Shown here: in pieces, positions 34,780 through 46,387 of the stretch
How positions within the stretch are numbered: position 1 is the stretch's first letter
Layout: the number at the start of each line of letters is the position of its first letter
Assembly (NCBI GenBank): GCA_026826555.1
Contig: JAKSZT010017954.1
Span: forward strand, 5,236,642 to 5,300,641
Reading direction: 5' to 3'
From: Tolypeutes matacus
Taxonomy: Eukaryota > Chordata > Mammalia > Cingulata > Chlamyphoridae
Length of the DNA stretch: 64,000 nucleotides
Translations under genes and position numbers: made by a program
Notes under the pieces: generated by a model
Seen by the model: the letters and a program-made list of their open reading frames with translations, nothing else
Database searches by the model: none
Told to the model about the DNA's origin: nothing

Positions 34780-35190
34780 CTAGGCATGTCAAGCTTCTGT
34801 AATTAACCATTCGCTGCTGCCTTTCACAAACTGAAGCTGTAATTTCCCAAGACTATCCAAGGTGACACAGTGACACAGGCCCCTCTTCTAAAGGCATTAA
34901 TTAGGAACATCTCATTCCCCGTGGCAGGGGTGGAGCAGATCTTTCCAACTGGAGTGTGTATTTATTTAGAGCTAATACCACATAATATTTACAAGATACT
35001 TAACATGCATTAATTACCCTGTAATGAACTCTATGGTTATAATGCCAATGTTCTGTTGGGACTGTAAAATGTGCCCCCCACCACTTTTTTTTTATCACCT
35101 TGGAAAGAAAGAAAAATTAAAATTAATTGCATGCCCATTAAATGCTTATTTTTAATAGAAAACTTGCAAATGATGTGAAAATGCAAAACA
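34780..35190. promoter_or_regulatory. Candidate enhancer-like conserved noncoding block
   Basis: Repeat-free and rich in homeodomain core sites: TAATTA at 34800-34805, 34898-34903 and 35011-35016, and a 'attaattgcatg' cluster at about 35123-35132 followed by 'cccattaaatgc'. Such clusters are common in developmental enhancers. Function and conservation are inferred, not shown. Confidence 0.3.
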
Positions 35191-35789
35191 GGGTACACAG
35201 TAAATCAAAAGCAGATAACACACACTCCTAGACACACTCTACTGTTTTTATGAGCATGTTTTACAATCCATTCATTATGCTGTCTGTCCTTCTGAAAGCT
35301 GGTTATTATATTGCTCATACAAAGAAATGTGGGAATGGCTGTGCAACAAGCCATGAAAATCAGGATGAAACTGAACATTTCTGCTGCTCTTTGAGTCCGC
35401 CTCCCTCAAATCTCTGCCTGGAGAATTCTTACAGGAGGCTCATCCCTACAATACCCATTCAAAGCCTTGTAAGGCAGAGAAAGGGAAAATCTGGCTATAG
35501 TAGATCATGGATTCAAGATAGTGATTATCCAAGGCACAGCTAGCAGTCATCCTATTTCTTCAGGTAGCAGCACTTCCTCTGGAGGCAAGGGGATAGATAA
35601 GGTAAGGAGATCAGGGTTCTGCAGAATGATCTGCCTCATGGAATCACAGGTCACCCCCAAAACATTGCTCCCCAAATATGTCATCTATATATTACCCAGA
35701 GTAAAACAGCATCCAGGCTGTGTTTCTGTGATGGGAGCACCCTAGTTCACAAGCAGAGTTTAATGGATTCAGTTTTTGGAAAAATCTTC
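35191..35789. other. Unassigned
   Basis: Overlapping short open frames at 35250-35745 have no recognisable domain and no splice context. Confidence 0.4.
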
Positions 35790-35970
35790 CTTATTAAGAC
35801 AAAATCTTATCTCCTTATGAATTCCACCTATTTATTCTAATATTGCCCCCTGGGCCCACAGGTAGTTACAAAAGACTTCACTCCCTCTTTAACTCGACCG
35901 CCTATTGAGTATTTGGTAACAGGCATCTAATACCTGACAGGGTTCAACTTCTTGGTGGTGTAAAGAATGT
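35790..35970. mobile_element. Possible ancient CR1/L3-type LINE fragment
   Basis: 'attctaatattgccccctgg', then 'cactccctctttaactcg' and 'cctattgagtatttggtaac', echo CR1/L3-type text about small-figure ('-agtatttg-agaca-') coding remains. Very diverged and uncertain. Confidence 0.25.
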
Positions 35971-36559
35971 CTTCACTTTGTTAGGTGCGATCATGCACCA
36001 ATTGTTAGGTTTATTGGAAAGTTTATCTGTGAGTACATGTAGACACCTTTATCAGGGTCTAACTGTGGTTGCTGCTGGGGCCCCTGCTTTGCCAGGATTC
36101 CCCCACCCCACCAGATGGAAGCATCTGTCTTTGTTTTAAGCAAAAGGGTCCTTCAGGTTCTTAGTTTGTCTCTTGGTGGCAAATTCAGCCAGCCTGGAGT
36201 TGATACCAGTGCTTTCATGCGTTTCCTAATTACAGTTTCCAGTTTTCTGGTACCTACAAGGAGCTTCTTTTGTAGAGCTTACAACTTGTGACAAACATGC
36301 AATAAAAGTACAAAATGAACATCTTATTCCAAGAGGAGAATTACAGACAAGAGGACTAGTTGACACGAATACATGTTGGAAATGATCCAGACAAGAGAAA
36401 AATTGAACACATTTCCTAGGTAATACCCAAACATAGCTCATCTTATGCTACTGAAAAAGGTAAAAATTACATATTGAATTGTCTCTTACATGCAAGAAAA
36501 AATACTACGTCGTGGTATTGACATCCTTTTGGTTGTATTTCTTGGAGCATGAAATCTAT
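35971..36559. other. Unassigned
   Basis: No gene or named repeat recognised. Confidence 0.4.
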
Positions 36560-37560
36560 ACAACAAACATATACTGACATTCACTTTGTTCCAGATACTG
36601 TGCTAACTGCTAGAGATAGGGCAGCTCTGTGCACTCCTCGGGGTTCTCAAGAAGGACATGGATAAAAAACAATGAGTATAACATGAATTGTGCTATCATC
36701 AAGCCATGTCTGCTTTGCCAAGAAACCAGAGAGGGGAGAAGAATTAACTCAACCTGGCACAACTGAGGCAATGATGAGCCAGCTGGGTATGAATGGTCAA
36801 ATGAGATTTTAAAGGACAGAGAAGTGTAGGAAAGACATTTCATGCAGAGAAAGCATCGAATCAAGGCTACTGGAGAGTGAAAGAGCCTGGCAAATTCAGC
36901 CACTATGTTCGTTCATTATGATTGACATTTAGGGGCATGTGAGAGAGAAGAGGAGGAGAAGGCTGATGAAGTAGCTTGGGTTTGTGTTATGCAAGGCCTT
37001 GGATGTCTTGTTAAGAGGTTTGGAGTTTATTTTGAAGGAGATCTGGGGAAATTTGAAAATTTTGAGCTGGAAAGATAAAAACTGTGTTTTTTTGTGGTAG
37101 CAAGAGATGTTGTGCGGTAAATATAAAGACACAGTGGTGGGTGATTCGGGAAGCTGAGAGGCTGTTCTGGAAAGTCCAGGAAGGCACATAAGGGCATTGG
37201 TCCCAGTCATGGTTGTGGGAAGAGGAGACAGAGATAAGAGTTGGTCATGTGATAGAGTTATCAGGGCTAGGAGAGTTGGTGGATGGGGCAGAATGACGGA
37301 GAAAGGGAATCCTGGAGAATCCTGGGCTTCTTGCTTGGGCAATTTGGTATATGGAGCCATCATTAAGCAAGATATGGTGTGGATTCAAGGGGCAAGGTAA
37401 TATGTTTTTAATATTGGAGATGTTGAGTGTTGGGTGTCTATGGGATATATTGTGAAGAATTTAGAAAAGGTAGTTTTGAAGTTCAAGAGAATAATGACTG
37501 GTAGATGATAACTGAAAGCATGGATGTGAACAAGACCCATCGTGACTGACGATTTAAACT
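36560..37560 (-). mobile_element. L2 LINE, antisense
   Basis: Runs in the antisense L2 order: 'ttgttccagatactgtgcta' at the left (L2 3' end side), 'gcagagaaagcatcgaatc', 'tgttatgcaaggccttgg', 'ggtttggagtttattttg', and 'tgggatatattgtgaag' to the right. The 144-codon minus-strand open frame at 36929-37363 lies in the LINE coding sense but has no intact L2 domain. Confidence 0.6.
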
Positions 37561-37999
37561 AAGGAAAGCAACTATACTTAGGGGATAGGCCGAAGGGAAT
37601 AGACCCTAAAACGAAACTGAGAAGGCAATATCTGGATGTAGTAGAAGGAGACATTAAAAGATATTGGTGTTGCAAGGGAGGCAGTGGCGGTTAACAAGGG
37701 GGTCCAAGGCCTGCAGGTCTGGGCCTATAGCCACATGTGACCCCTTTCCATATCTCACCCCTGAGAGCAGTTTAGATCTGCAGATTTGAACCCTCTGTAC
37801 TGAAGGCCACCTTCACTTACCTTGGACCAGAACTGGGCTGAGACCTTTTAGTCATGTTAATTCTCCTCTGAGCCTTGGTCCACTGCTGAAACCTTAAAGA
37901 AGTCTGCAGACTTGCACAATAAAGACTTTGCCAACCCAGGTGAACTGGATCGTCCTCTTTCATAGCAAGACACTCACCCAGCCATTCTGGTACCGGGAG
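37561..37999. other. Unassigned, possible LTR remains
   Basis: The part at 37690-37970 has 'gcacaataaagactttgcc' (an AATAAA followed by a short R-like stretch), which could be an LTR end, but I do not recognise the family. Confidence 0.3.
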
Positions 38000-38165
38000 C
38001 CAGTGATGCTCAAAGGGCGGTGCCTAGACTTTCACTTGCGATAAATGCAGATTCCTGGGTTCCAAACCTACTGAATCCGATACTCTGGGAGTAGGGAGCA
38101 GCAATCTGTGTTTCAACAAGCCCTCCAGACGATGTGGACCCCCACTCAAGTCTGAGAGCCTCAGA
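38000..38165 (+). mobile_element. MER5A-type hAT MITE
   Basis: Landmarks: 'ccagtgatgctcaaag', 'aaatgcagattcctggg', 'cctactgaatccgatac', 'caatctgtgtttcaacaag'. This is the MER5A/MER5B (hAT-Charlie) nonautonomous family; terminal repeats are worn. A second, opposite-looking copy lies at 55262-55410. Confidence 0.75.
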
Positions 38166-38169
38166 AAAG

Positions 38170-38620
38170 TTGATTTTTTTTTTAAAGATTTATTTATTTA
38201 TTTTACTTTTATCTATTTTTAACACCCCCCACACCCCCATTTTTGCTGTTTTTGTGTCCATTCGCTGGGCAATTCTCTGTGTCTGTTTCCTGCCCTCTCT
38301 TCTCCTCCTTCTCCTCCTGACTTCCCCAGGATTGATCCTGGGAACCTCCGATGTGGGAGAGAGGCGTTCTGCCACCTGCGCCACTTTAGTTCCTGGTTTC
38401 TCGGCGCGTCTCGTCTTGGCTCTCCCTTGTATCACTCTTCTGTTACGTCATCATCTTGCTGCATGGCTTGGCGGGGCCTGACATGCCCACATGCAGGGTC
38501 TGGGGGTACAGCCTGCACACCTTCTATATTTTTATTTTACCAGGAGGTCCCGGGGATCGAACCCAGTTCCCTCCATATGGGAGACGGATGTCCAACCATT
38601 TGAGCCACATCCGCCCCAGC
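38170..38620 (-). mobile_element. Composite DAS-SINE (about 450 bp, antisense)
   Basis: On the minus strand it begins ggggcggatgtggctcaaa with B box ggttcgatccc (good Pol III match). An inter-monomer segment of about 170 bp then carries 'aagatgatgacgtaac' text, followed by a second, shorter tRNA-like head ('gtggcgcaggtggcagaac') and an A-rich tail (plus-strand T-run at 38172-38183). CpG content is high for the region, suggesting a relatively young copy. Same architecture as 50394-50820. Confidence 0.8.
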
Positions 38621-39689
38621 TGTATCCTTTTAAACCCTGCAGATTCCTTGAAAAATGTGCTAAGACCCTTCATTTGGATAATGGATAGATGGAGTCCAAA
38701 ATGAAGATTCTGATATTTTCTTCTTAAATTATACAATATTTCAATTATAAGTGATATCTGGAGTCTAATCTACATAATGAATATTTCCAAGTCTTTAAAT
38801 CCTTATTATTAGTTAAATTGAGGTGGAAGCAGGGAGGGGGAAGTGGGATTGACAGAAGGTAGAGTGATTGGTTGTTCAATTATTAGTCATTGTTAAAGAA
38901 ACATTAACTAAATGCCAAACTAACATAATAGGAAACTTCTTCTTCATCTTTGACAAGATGATAGTTATAATAAGCTTTAATGTTTCTATAACTTACACTG
39001 AGGCATATAATGTATATTTCTTTGAAATAATTAAACAATCAACATGTTATTGTATTCATTATTAGTATACAACCTCATCTGCAAAGGACTTGGAGCAAAG
39101 TAAAAAAAATAAATATATTAAAATAGTAAAATAAAAAATCCATATGAGATGCCAGTCTTAGCACAGAAGGGGGCACCTAGAAACTTTCTCCTGTGCCAGG
39201 CATTAACCGTTTAGTTGCTAGAGAGGGGGAAACTGGAGGGTGGTCCAGGGAAGGGACCATAGTGAAAGAAAGCCACTTGGCCAGGGCAGGGGCTATTTAT
39301 TAACCAACACCAGAATACTTAAATATTTTAACAACTACTAAGGTCATAACTTTGTGTACTGGCTGATTGTCAGCTTCTGAGAAGGAAACATTAAGAATTT
39401 CATAAATCACTGAGAAAGTGAAGACCATTTTTATGCACCTGAAAACTGCCTTGTGCCCTTCTCTTGTCCTCTGTCCAGAAGGCCCCTTGCCTAAACACAA
39501 TGAGCTTGACCAGATAACCTTAAAAATCACCATCCAGTTCTAAGTCTCTGTTACTTTATCAAATAGGCATTATTTAATCATATCTTTTTATGTACATTTT
39601 CCAGTCTTGGTTTTTCTGCTCTTGCAAATCAATCGCCAAAACCTTGTACCTGATAAATAGCATGCAAAAATAAATATTTACCAAGACAA
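38621..39689. other. Unassigned, AT-rich
   Basis: No gene seen. A-rich text at 39098-39138 may be an old retroposon tail. Confidence 0.4.
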
Positions 39690-39850
39690 CAAAAGCATGG
39701 TGTGGTAGAAAGACACGGAAGTAGAAAATCAAGTGATCGGTGTTATGATTCAGACAACCCCACTAACAGATTTTTTATTTTGAGTGAGTTACTTAATTTC
39801 CCTAAAACTCAGTTTCCTCACCTCTGAAAGGAAAAGATATGAAAAGGTTT
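39690..39850 (+). mobile_element. MIR SINE
   Basis: 'catggtgtggtagaaagac', then 'gagtgagttacttaatttc' and 'ctcagtttcctcacctctg', the MIR order. Confidence 0.75.
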
Positions 39851-40689
39851 TTTTATTCCTAGCCTTGGCTGGCATCAGTTAAATAAGGAAAGAGTAAGAA
39901 CATTAACTACCTTTCTGCATATTTCACAGGCTTTACCAAAATGTCTGCTGTCTCTTCCAGAAGTCCCTGGAAGACCCAGGTGAAGGCTTCCTTTCAAGGG
40001 AGCAAGAGTTGATTTATGATTTAGTCCAAGGGCCATGAGAAACTCAGAGGTCTAAGTTGCTGTTTCCACGAAATTATTCCATTCCAGTGAACTCAGATGA
40101 AATGAGGCAAAAGAATGCTCTCAGAGAAACCCTGGTGAAGCAAAACTGCGATTCTCATGAGCCTCTGGCCTGCCCTTGATAAATTTGCTGACACCATCGT
40201 GCCCAGAATCTCACAGTTTAACAGTAGCCCCAGAAACAGGGAGGAAGGTGAAGGGGTAGCTCCTGAGCTAAACTCTGGGAGCTAGCCCAGGTTAATTTTC
40301 TGCCAGTCTTTAAAGCAGACCCAATCTGATGTTACACTCTCATGTTAACTTCTCCAAAGTGAGAGCTAAAACTTGCGTGCTTGGCTTTGGAGAGGGTTTC
40401 AAATGAAGCTGAACAGTCCAGGGGTCCTTAACGCCTCTGAGAAGGGAGGGCTATCACGAGGGAGGCAATGGCAATAGCCCCCATTTCATTTCTGTTTTTA
40501 AGAGTCAAATTAAATAATTAATATAACCACAAAAACTTTGACAAATGAAAATAAAGGAAACCATAAAAAAAAAAAAGTGGAAATCAGAAATGGAATATGC
40601 TAAAATTATACATTAAAATTTTTAAAAATGATTAAAGAATAGTATATATCACTCTAAAATAATTTGAAAATGTTAGTGAAATGGACAGT
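39851..40689. other. Unassigned
   Basis: No gene or named repeat. An A-run of about 12 lies at 40566-40577. Confidence 0.4.
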
Positions 40690-41185
40690 TTTTTTTTCTA
40701 TTGTGGTAACATACATATAACCCCAAATTTCCCATTTTAACCATTTTTTAAGCATAGACTTCAGTGATTTTAATTACATTCATGATGCTGTGTTCCTGTT
40801 ACCATTATCCATTACCAAGATTTTTTCATGACCTCAAACAGAAACTCTTTACCTATAAGCAATAACTCTCCATTCCCCTCTCTCCCAGGCCCCTGGTGAT
40901 ATCTAATCTACTTTCAGCCTCTATTAATTTGCTTATTTTAGATATTTTATATAGGTGGAATCATGCCTTTTTTGTCCATTTGTGTCTGGCTTAGTTCACT
41001 CAACATAATGCTTTCAAGGTTTTTCCACAGTGTAGCAGGTATCGGAACTTCATTCCTTTTTGTGGCTGGATAATATTCCATTATATGTCTATACTGCATT
41101 TTGTTTATCCATTTATATGTCGATGGACACTTGGGTTGTTCCCACCTTTTGGCTATTGCAAATAGTGTTGTTATGAACTAGTCAC
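40690..41185 (-). mobile_element. Old L1 (L1ME-type) 3' UTR, antisense
   Basis: 'ctattgtggtaacatacat', 'cccattttaaccatttttt', 'tttagttcactcaacataat', 'ggataatattccattatatg' and 'tggctattgcaaatagtg' are landmarks of antisense old L1 3' sequence. Confidence 0.85.
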
Positions 41186-41300
41186 CATTTCTTGAGAACT
41201 TAATGCCAAGTGAAGGCATTATATGTGTCATCTCATTTAAATCCACACTCGAGATTGCTAGTTTACAGATGAGGAAACTGAGGCTTAGAGAGAGTTTAGT
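41186..41300 (-). mobile_element. MIR SINE fragment (antisense)
   Basis: 'tcatctcatttaaatccac', then 'cagatgaggaaactgaggc' and 'ttagagagag', the antisense MIR 3' half. Confidence 0.65.
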
Positions 41301-42604
41301 ATTGATATCTTCTGCAAGATTCTCAATTGACTTAATTCTGTTAGAAGCAGCTGATATTTTTCAGAAAGGAAAAGATCAGATCATGTTGGAGTCAAAGATT
41401 TGGTCATTAGGGTGGATGATTTCAAATGCCAGTGAGGTTTCTGTTTGTTCTTTCTTTTCGACTGGGTAAGATCACATTTCACAGACTCTTCTACAGAGGT
41501 TAACAACACTTCAGGAGGGTGTGCCAAAGATCTATCACACTGAGGGGGAATAAAGAAAGAAGCCTGAGAGTTTCTGATGGAGTGTGAACTCTAAAGAGAA
41601 ATGGGACCTAGGGAGAAGTTGACTTTGAAGAGGGAGGAAATGGTGGTAGGGAAACTTTCCCAAGCAGGGGTGTGGTGGTAAAAATAGTAAAATCCTAAGT
41701 ATCAAATGGCCACCTCCCTGGAAAGCTAAGAGCTTGAGGTTTTTGACAACCAGACCACATCTGGGAGAGAATTGGAAGAAAATCAAATGATGATGTGATT
41801 TTAGGATCAGGACTTTTTCATCTACAAAATGGGTGTCGGAAGAGTAGTCCTTCACTTACTGAGAGGGGTGTCATGCCTGTGTGGTAGGCTATACCCATCC
41901 TCCATGATATGCCACACAAGCTTAGGATTCAGGAGAGGGTCTTCCAGGAAGTTGTGGAAGAAGAAATTAACTACTTAGCGGGAAGAAGAGGGCTCTCCTC
42001 CATTCCTGCAAAGTTTGAAGAGAGTTTTCTGAGTTACTAATGAGGTTGCTTTTGGGCAGAGCTAGTATAGCTAAGCACACCTTCCGGGCTTTCCTGGGTT
42101 CCCCAAGACCTTATCTGTGATAATCAGAGATAGCTGTGAGAAAACTCTGGACTTTGTGAGTTGCCAACACTAGCCTTAGACCAACTCAGAAGAAGACGAA
42201 GAAGATCAAAGACCAGTTATATTAACTTTGCCAAGTTAGCAGAGGGAGACATATGCTAAACCATATGCTAAAACCTGGGGGGAGAGGGGGTGAACAGAAG
42301 AAGATGGGCAAGATATCAAAATCCAATTTCTGTAGCAAGAATGGGGACAGAAGTATGGCATTGTTTGTGAGTGAAGCTGACAAGGTGAGAAGTGTCAAAT
42401 CAGAACACTGCTGTTAGCCCAGTTCCGGGGGCCAAATCTGAAATTCAAGGGAAATCGCTTTACTCTCAGCCCTTTAAATGACCCATTTCCTTCAGGAAAA
42501 CTACATCATTAAGATCAGGTAAATATCCAGACTTTTATCTCTGGCATGGACCCAAACAATTACCCATTTATCTATAAACACCCTACCTACCTCTACTCTC
42601 GTGT
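41301..42604. other. Unassigned
   Basis: No gene recognised in 1.3 kb. Short open frames on both strands have no motif. Confidence 0.4.
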
Positions 42605-43150
42605 TTCCAGTTATCTATTACTACATAACAACTTATGCCAAAATACAGTGGTGTAAAATGACCATTTTATTATGCTCATGGATTCTGTGGGTCAGGAATA
42701 CAGCAGGGCACAGTGGAATGGTTTGTGTCTACTCCACGATGTCTAGGGTCTAAATGCAAAGACTCAGATGCCTGGGGGTAACTCGAATATCTGGGGCTGC
42801 AGTCACCTCCATGCTTCTTCACTCAGAGACCTGGTGCCTGGATTCAGACTGGCCTCAGCTGGGACCATCACTACACATGTGACTTCTCCATGGGGTTGAG
42901 TTTCCTCGCAGCATGGTGGCCTCGGGGTGGTCAATTGCAGCTCAGGCATTTAAGGACAAGTGGTCCAGCAAACAAGATGGAGGCTGCTTGGCCTAGCATT
43001 GAAACAGGACAGTGATGCTTCCATTGCATTCTAGGTCAAACCAATCACAGGCCTGCCCGGATTCCAGGGGAGAGAGCATAGACCTCACTTCCCCGTGGGA
43101 GAGTGTGAAAATATTTTTGGCCATTTTTGGAGGGGTTTAAAATTGTGACC
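42605..43150 (-). mobile_element. MLT1-like LTR, antisense
   Basis: 'ccagttatctattactacat', 'cattttattatgctcatgg', 'ctgtgggtcaggaatacag', 'aagatggaggctgcttgg', 'ggtcaaaccaatcacaggc' follow the reverse of an MLT1-type LTR. Both ends are worn. Confidence 0.7.
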
Positions 43151-43324
43151 CTCATTTTCTTGGGCATCAGTCCTGCTTTACCTCCTCATGCCAAGGTTTC
43201 TAACACTTTTCTCTGGACCCCTTGTTCTCCTTGACATATCTGGATATGCATCTCCTGCACTCTTCCTCAGACACAATCTTGGTTGTTGTATTTTTAACAG
43301 CTATGGTAAACGATTTCCAGGTTT

Positions 43325-43400
43325 CATAGGACTTGGGTTGGCCTTGTGGTGTAGTGGAAATATCACTAGAAGGTTTGGAGTCAGAGGAACCTAGGTTCAA
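43325..43400 (+). mobile_element. MIR SINE 5' part
   Basis: 'tggtgtagtggaaatatcac', 'tttggagtcagaggaacc', 'taggttcaaatt': the tRNA-like head of a MIR. It abuts an oppositely oriented MIR at 43410-43600. Confidence 0.7.
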
Positions 43401-43409
43401 ATTATTCAT

Positions 43410-43600
43410 CAGTCTCTATGCTAAGTTCTATGCATACATTACCTTATCAGAGCCTTTTAACAACTCCATGATGAAAGGATGAAGGTATAATTTACCCCAT
43501 TTAACAAGTAAGGAAATGTAAGCTTAGGAAGGTTAAGTAACTTGCTCAGGGCTTCACAGCTAAGTGGTAGAACCACACTCTAAACCAGCAGTCTTACTTG
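43410..43600 (-). mobile_element. MIR SINE (antisense)
   Basis: 'ccccatttaacaagtaagg', 'gttaagtaacttgctcagg', 'gcttcacagctaagtggtag' and 'cagtcttacttgccatgc' give the antisense MIR order. Confidence 0.75.
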
Positions 43601-44065
43601 CCATGCTATACCATCTCTCCACCTCTCTTGCTAATGATGCTCAGTGAATACTTCCAGCCCTTTGTACTTGGGCATATAGTATACGATTGCGTTTTCTGCC
43701 TCCCCCCTCCCATGACCCACACCATAGTTGGGTGGGGCCATGTGATTGGTACTGCTTTAGCCCTAACCCTAACCTTAACCCTAACCATAACTCGGCCAAT
43801 GAATTGTGAGCAAAGATAATAAATGTCATTTCTGGGGCAAGCACTTAACTGCTAGTGCAGGAGGGGCCTCTCTTTTCTTTCAAGCACAACAATTGGCATT
43901 ATCTGAGATAGTGGCTGCTCCGTTAGCCTGGGCCCCCAATTGACTACAATGAGCAGAGCCCTCTGCCAACCCATGGCGCACATGAGCAAGAAATAAACAT
44001 TTGTTGTTTTAAGCCACTGAGCATTTGAGTTATTAAATAGTCTAATCTGGACTAACCTAATTGGC
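43601..44065 (+). mobile_element. MLT1-like LTR carrying telomere-like tract
   Basis: 'gacccacaccatagttggg', 'ggccaatgaattgtgagc', 'caagaaataaacatttgttg' (polyadenylation signal) and 'taagccactgagcatttgag' follow MLT1-type order on the plus strand. The tract at 43761-43790 interrupts the place where this LTR type normally reads directly from a 'ggttctg'-like motif into 'gccaatga'. Confidence 0.7.
43761..43790 (-). repeat. Short interstitial telomeric repeat
   Basis: Five hexamers: ccctaa, ccctaa, ccttaa, ccctaa, ccataa. Three are exact vertebrate telomere repeats (C-strand on plus) and two differ by one base. It lies within an LTR. Confidence 0.9.
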
Positions 44066-44759
44066 CATATCATTTCTTTGCTTTTCAGTTTCCTTGACTG
44101 TATGTATGTCAACTGGAATAATGATTACTACCTAGAGGGATTTTTAGGAAGATTGGAAATAATGTATGTGTATAAGATATCCAGCTCAGCATTTCACCTA
44201 AAGCAGAGCGTGTTAAATGTGGAATGTAATTGCTACCACATTTGTAAGAGGGATGCGGGACAGGGAGCTGGGTGGGGATTAGGTGAGTTCAGCCTCACTC
44301 ATGTGAACAACCCAAAGGCTTGTCCCACTAGGGACTTCTTTATTAGTTACAAGCATCTGTCTGGCACCTGCTGGCACCTGAAAGATTTTAATAGGGTGGC
44401 CCCTGCTTGTAGGAAGAAAGAGAAGAAAGGTGGGGAGTGGGTGAAGCAGACTGAGTATGGTTTGTAATTTTAAAATGTCTTAATTGTTTTCATGAATGTG
44501 ATGTTTGCTAGGATCGTAAATGGGCAGTGGATAAGAGTTAGACTGTAGGTGAAATGCAGCCACCGGAGTCTACCACTTCTCTACTATTGTACCCTGGTTT
44601 TGGTCTCAAGAATAACTTCATGGCATGGAGATTCCCAAAATAGAGATTTCTTTCATAACCAAATAACAACCAGGTAGGAAATTCATGCTTGAAAAGCTAA
44701 GCTTCATTTCCCCCTCAATGAAGAATTTTGAACACTTCCCCTAGTGGAAACTAAGGAAG
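44066..44759. other. Unassigned
   Basis: No gene or named repeat. The 129-codon open frame at 44078-44467 has no recognised motif. Confidence 0.4.
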
Positions 44760-44769
44760 TGCCTCTTAT

Positions 44770-45060
44770 TCAAATGGATGCCAGTCTATGATTGTCCAAT
44801 TATTCACTGCATTCTGTCTTTGATGGCCCAGATGTTCTCAATTTCTTGTAATAAGTTCTTTCGTCTGCAGAGCCGTTCTACTCAGAAATGCAAAATCCTC
44901 TTCAGTTCGCCAGCTTTTTTTGATGAGCTGGTATAATTGGCCTTCAATTTGCTTATTGTTTTGCAATAGAAAGCCCAAGTTTAATTTCATTTCTGTAAAC
45001 CTGTAGACAAGAGCCGACCATTCTACCATTTAAGTCATTCTCCTCATTATAATCCGCTTT
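44770..45060 (-). pseudogene. Coding-like remnant, unidentified
   Basis: The minus strand holds a 63-codon frame (44838-45029) with plausible protein texture: LYQLIKKSWRTEEDFAFLSR. A one-base shift near its end leads into LLQEIENIWAIKDRMQ and a stop. An in-frame stop precedes the ATG, and a second frame upstream reads DYNEENDLNGRMV. This pattern fits a decayed copy of a helical, probably coiled-coil protein, or an old exon, but I do not recognise the parent. No A-tail or splice signals were identified. Chance remains possible. Confidence 0.25.
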
Positions 45061-45740
45061 GGCTCTGCCCACCCCATCTCCATCATTTGGCAGAGATTGT
45101 GGGAAAACCTTTTTTTCCCCCTCTCCTTATTTTTCTGCATTAAAAATGAAAGAATTTTTCCCATTACAAAATATTTAAATTTAATTCAAAAAATATTTAT
45201 TGAGCATTACTTCTATACCCTCCTATTCTTAAAAAAGCTACATATATATTTAGCCTATGCAGTGATAAATCAATTAACATCTTCAGTCACTAATATAACT
45301 ATATCAACCAATATCTATAGAGCTCCTTCTATAATCCCATAAACCATTTAAGGCCTTGTGGGAAATAAATATATCTGCCTCATAAATGCAGCAGATATAT
45401 TTATGAGGTGAATTTCTGACCCATGGATTACTTATAATCTATTTGTAGAGGTTGGGCATATTCATGACAAAAATATACCAAATTACTAAAAATAGATGAT
45501 TAAAGCCACTCACTCAAAAATCATCAATTAATTCAACAAACATTAATGAACACTTTCCCATGATTAAATGCTAAATTGTTTTTCCCCTACATCTTTACAC
45601 TTCAAACTTTCCTAGAATTACTAAAGTCCCCCCATCCCCTTTTTTCTACATGGTTTTTATCCAATTCCATGTCCTGCATTAAGGAGATTTCATTCTCCAG
45701 GGCTGAGGAAAGTGAACTACCTGATATGCCTCTGACATAT
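45061..45740. other. Unassigned, AT-rich
   Basis: L2/MIR-like phrases ('aaatatttattgagcatt' near 45189) suggest decayed repeats. A perfect inverted repeat lies at 45365-45404. Confidence 0.4.
45365..45408. repeat. Overlapping inverted repeats
   Basis: ataaatatatctgc (45365-45378) is the exact reverse complement of gcagatatatttat (45391-45404), 12 bp apart. A second, overlapping pair, cctcataaat (45378-45387) and atttatgagg (45399-45408), gives an alternative hairpin. Confidence 0.85.
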
Positions 45741-46387
45741 TGTATTAGTCAGCCAAGGGGTGCTGATGCAAAATACCAGAAATCAGTTGGTCTTTATAAT
45801 ACCCTTTATAAATACCCTTATTTATCTGGGGTAGAAGCTTATAGTTACCGGGCTGTAAAGCATAAGTTTCTTCCTTCACCAAAGTCTGTTGCCACATGTT
45901 GGAGGAAGACAGCTGCCAACGTTTGCCAGGGTTCAGGCTTCTTGGGTTCCTCTCTTCCCGGGGCTGCGTTTCTCTCCAGGCTCAGCTCCTCTGGTTCCTC
46001 CACAAGGTCAGCTGTAGACTATGAGGCTCTCCAGGCTTTGCCTCTCTCCACAAGGCCAGCTGTGAACTCTCAGGTGAATGGCTCGTTCTTTTCCCAGGGC
46101 CTTCTCTCCTTCCTCACGACCAAGCTCCTCTGTGTGCTTACTTCCCAGGGCTTCAGCATTAAAACTCTGCATCAGAACTGCAACATCAAAAATTCCAACT
46201 CTGTCCTTTGCCTTGTCTTTTATTTTTGGGTCCCCACCCACCAAGGGGCAGGGCTCAACGCCCTACTGACGTGGCCCAGTCAAAGCCCTAATCGTAATTT
46301 AATCTCATCCAGAGGAACAGACCAGTTTACAAACATAGTCCATTATCTATTTTTTGGAATTCCTAACTATCAAACTGCCACACATAT
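45736..46387 (-). mobile_element. MaLR/ERVL-like solo LTR (copy E) with duplication
   Basis: The LTR is 45741-46382 (642 bp). On the minus strand it starts TGTGGCAGTTTGATAG and ends GGCTGACTAATACA. It is flanked by a perfect 5-bp duplication catat (45736-45740 and 46383-46387), the best-defined LTR insertion in the window. It is homologous to copy C at 9306. The plus-strand ORF of 272 codons at 45576-46394 runs antisense through it and has no known domain. Confidence 0.85.

Noticed and set aside
36929..37363. 144-codon minus-strand open frame
   Set aside because: It lies inside an antisense L2 fragment and shows no intact domain; treated as LINE debris.
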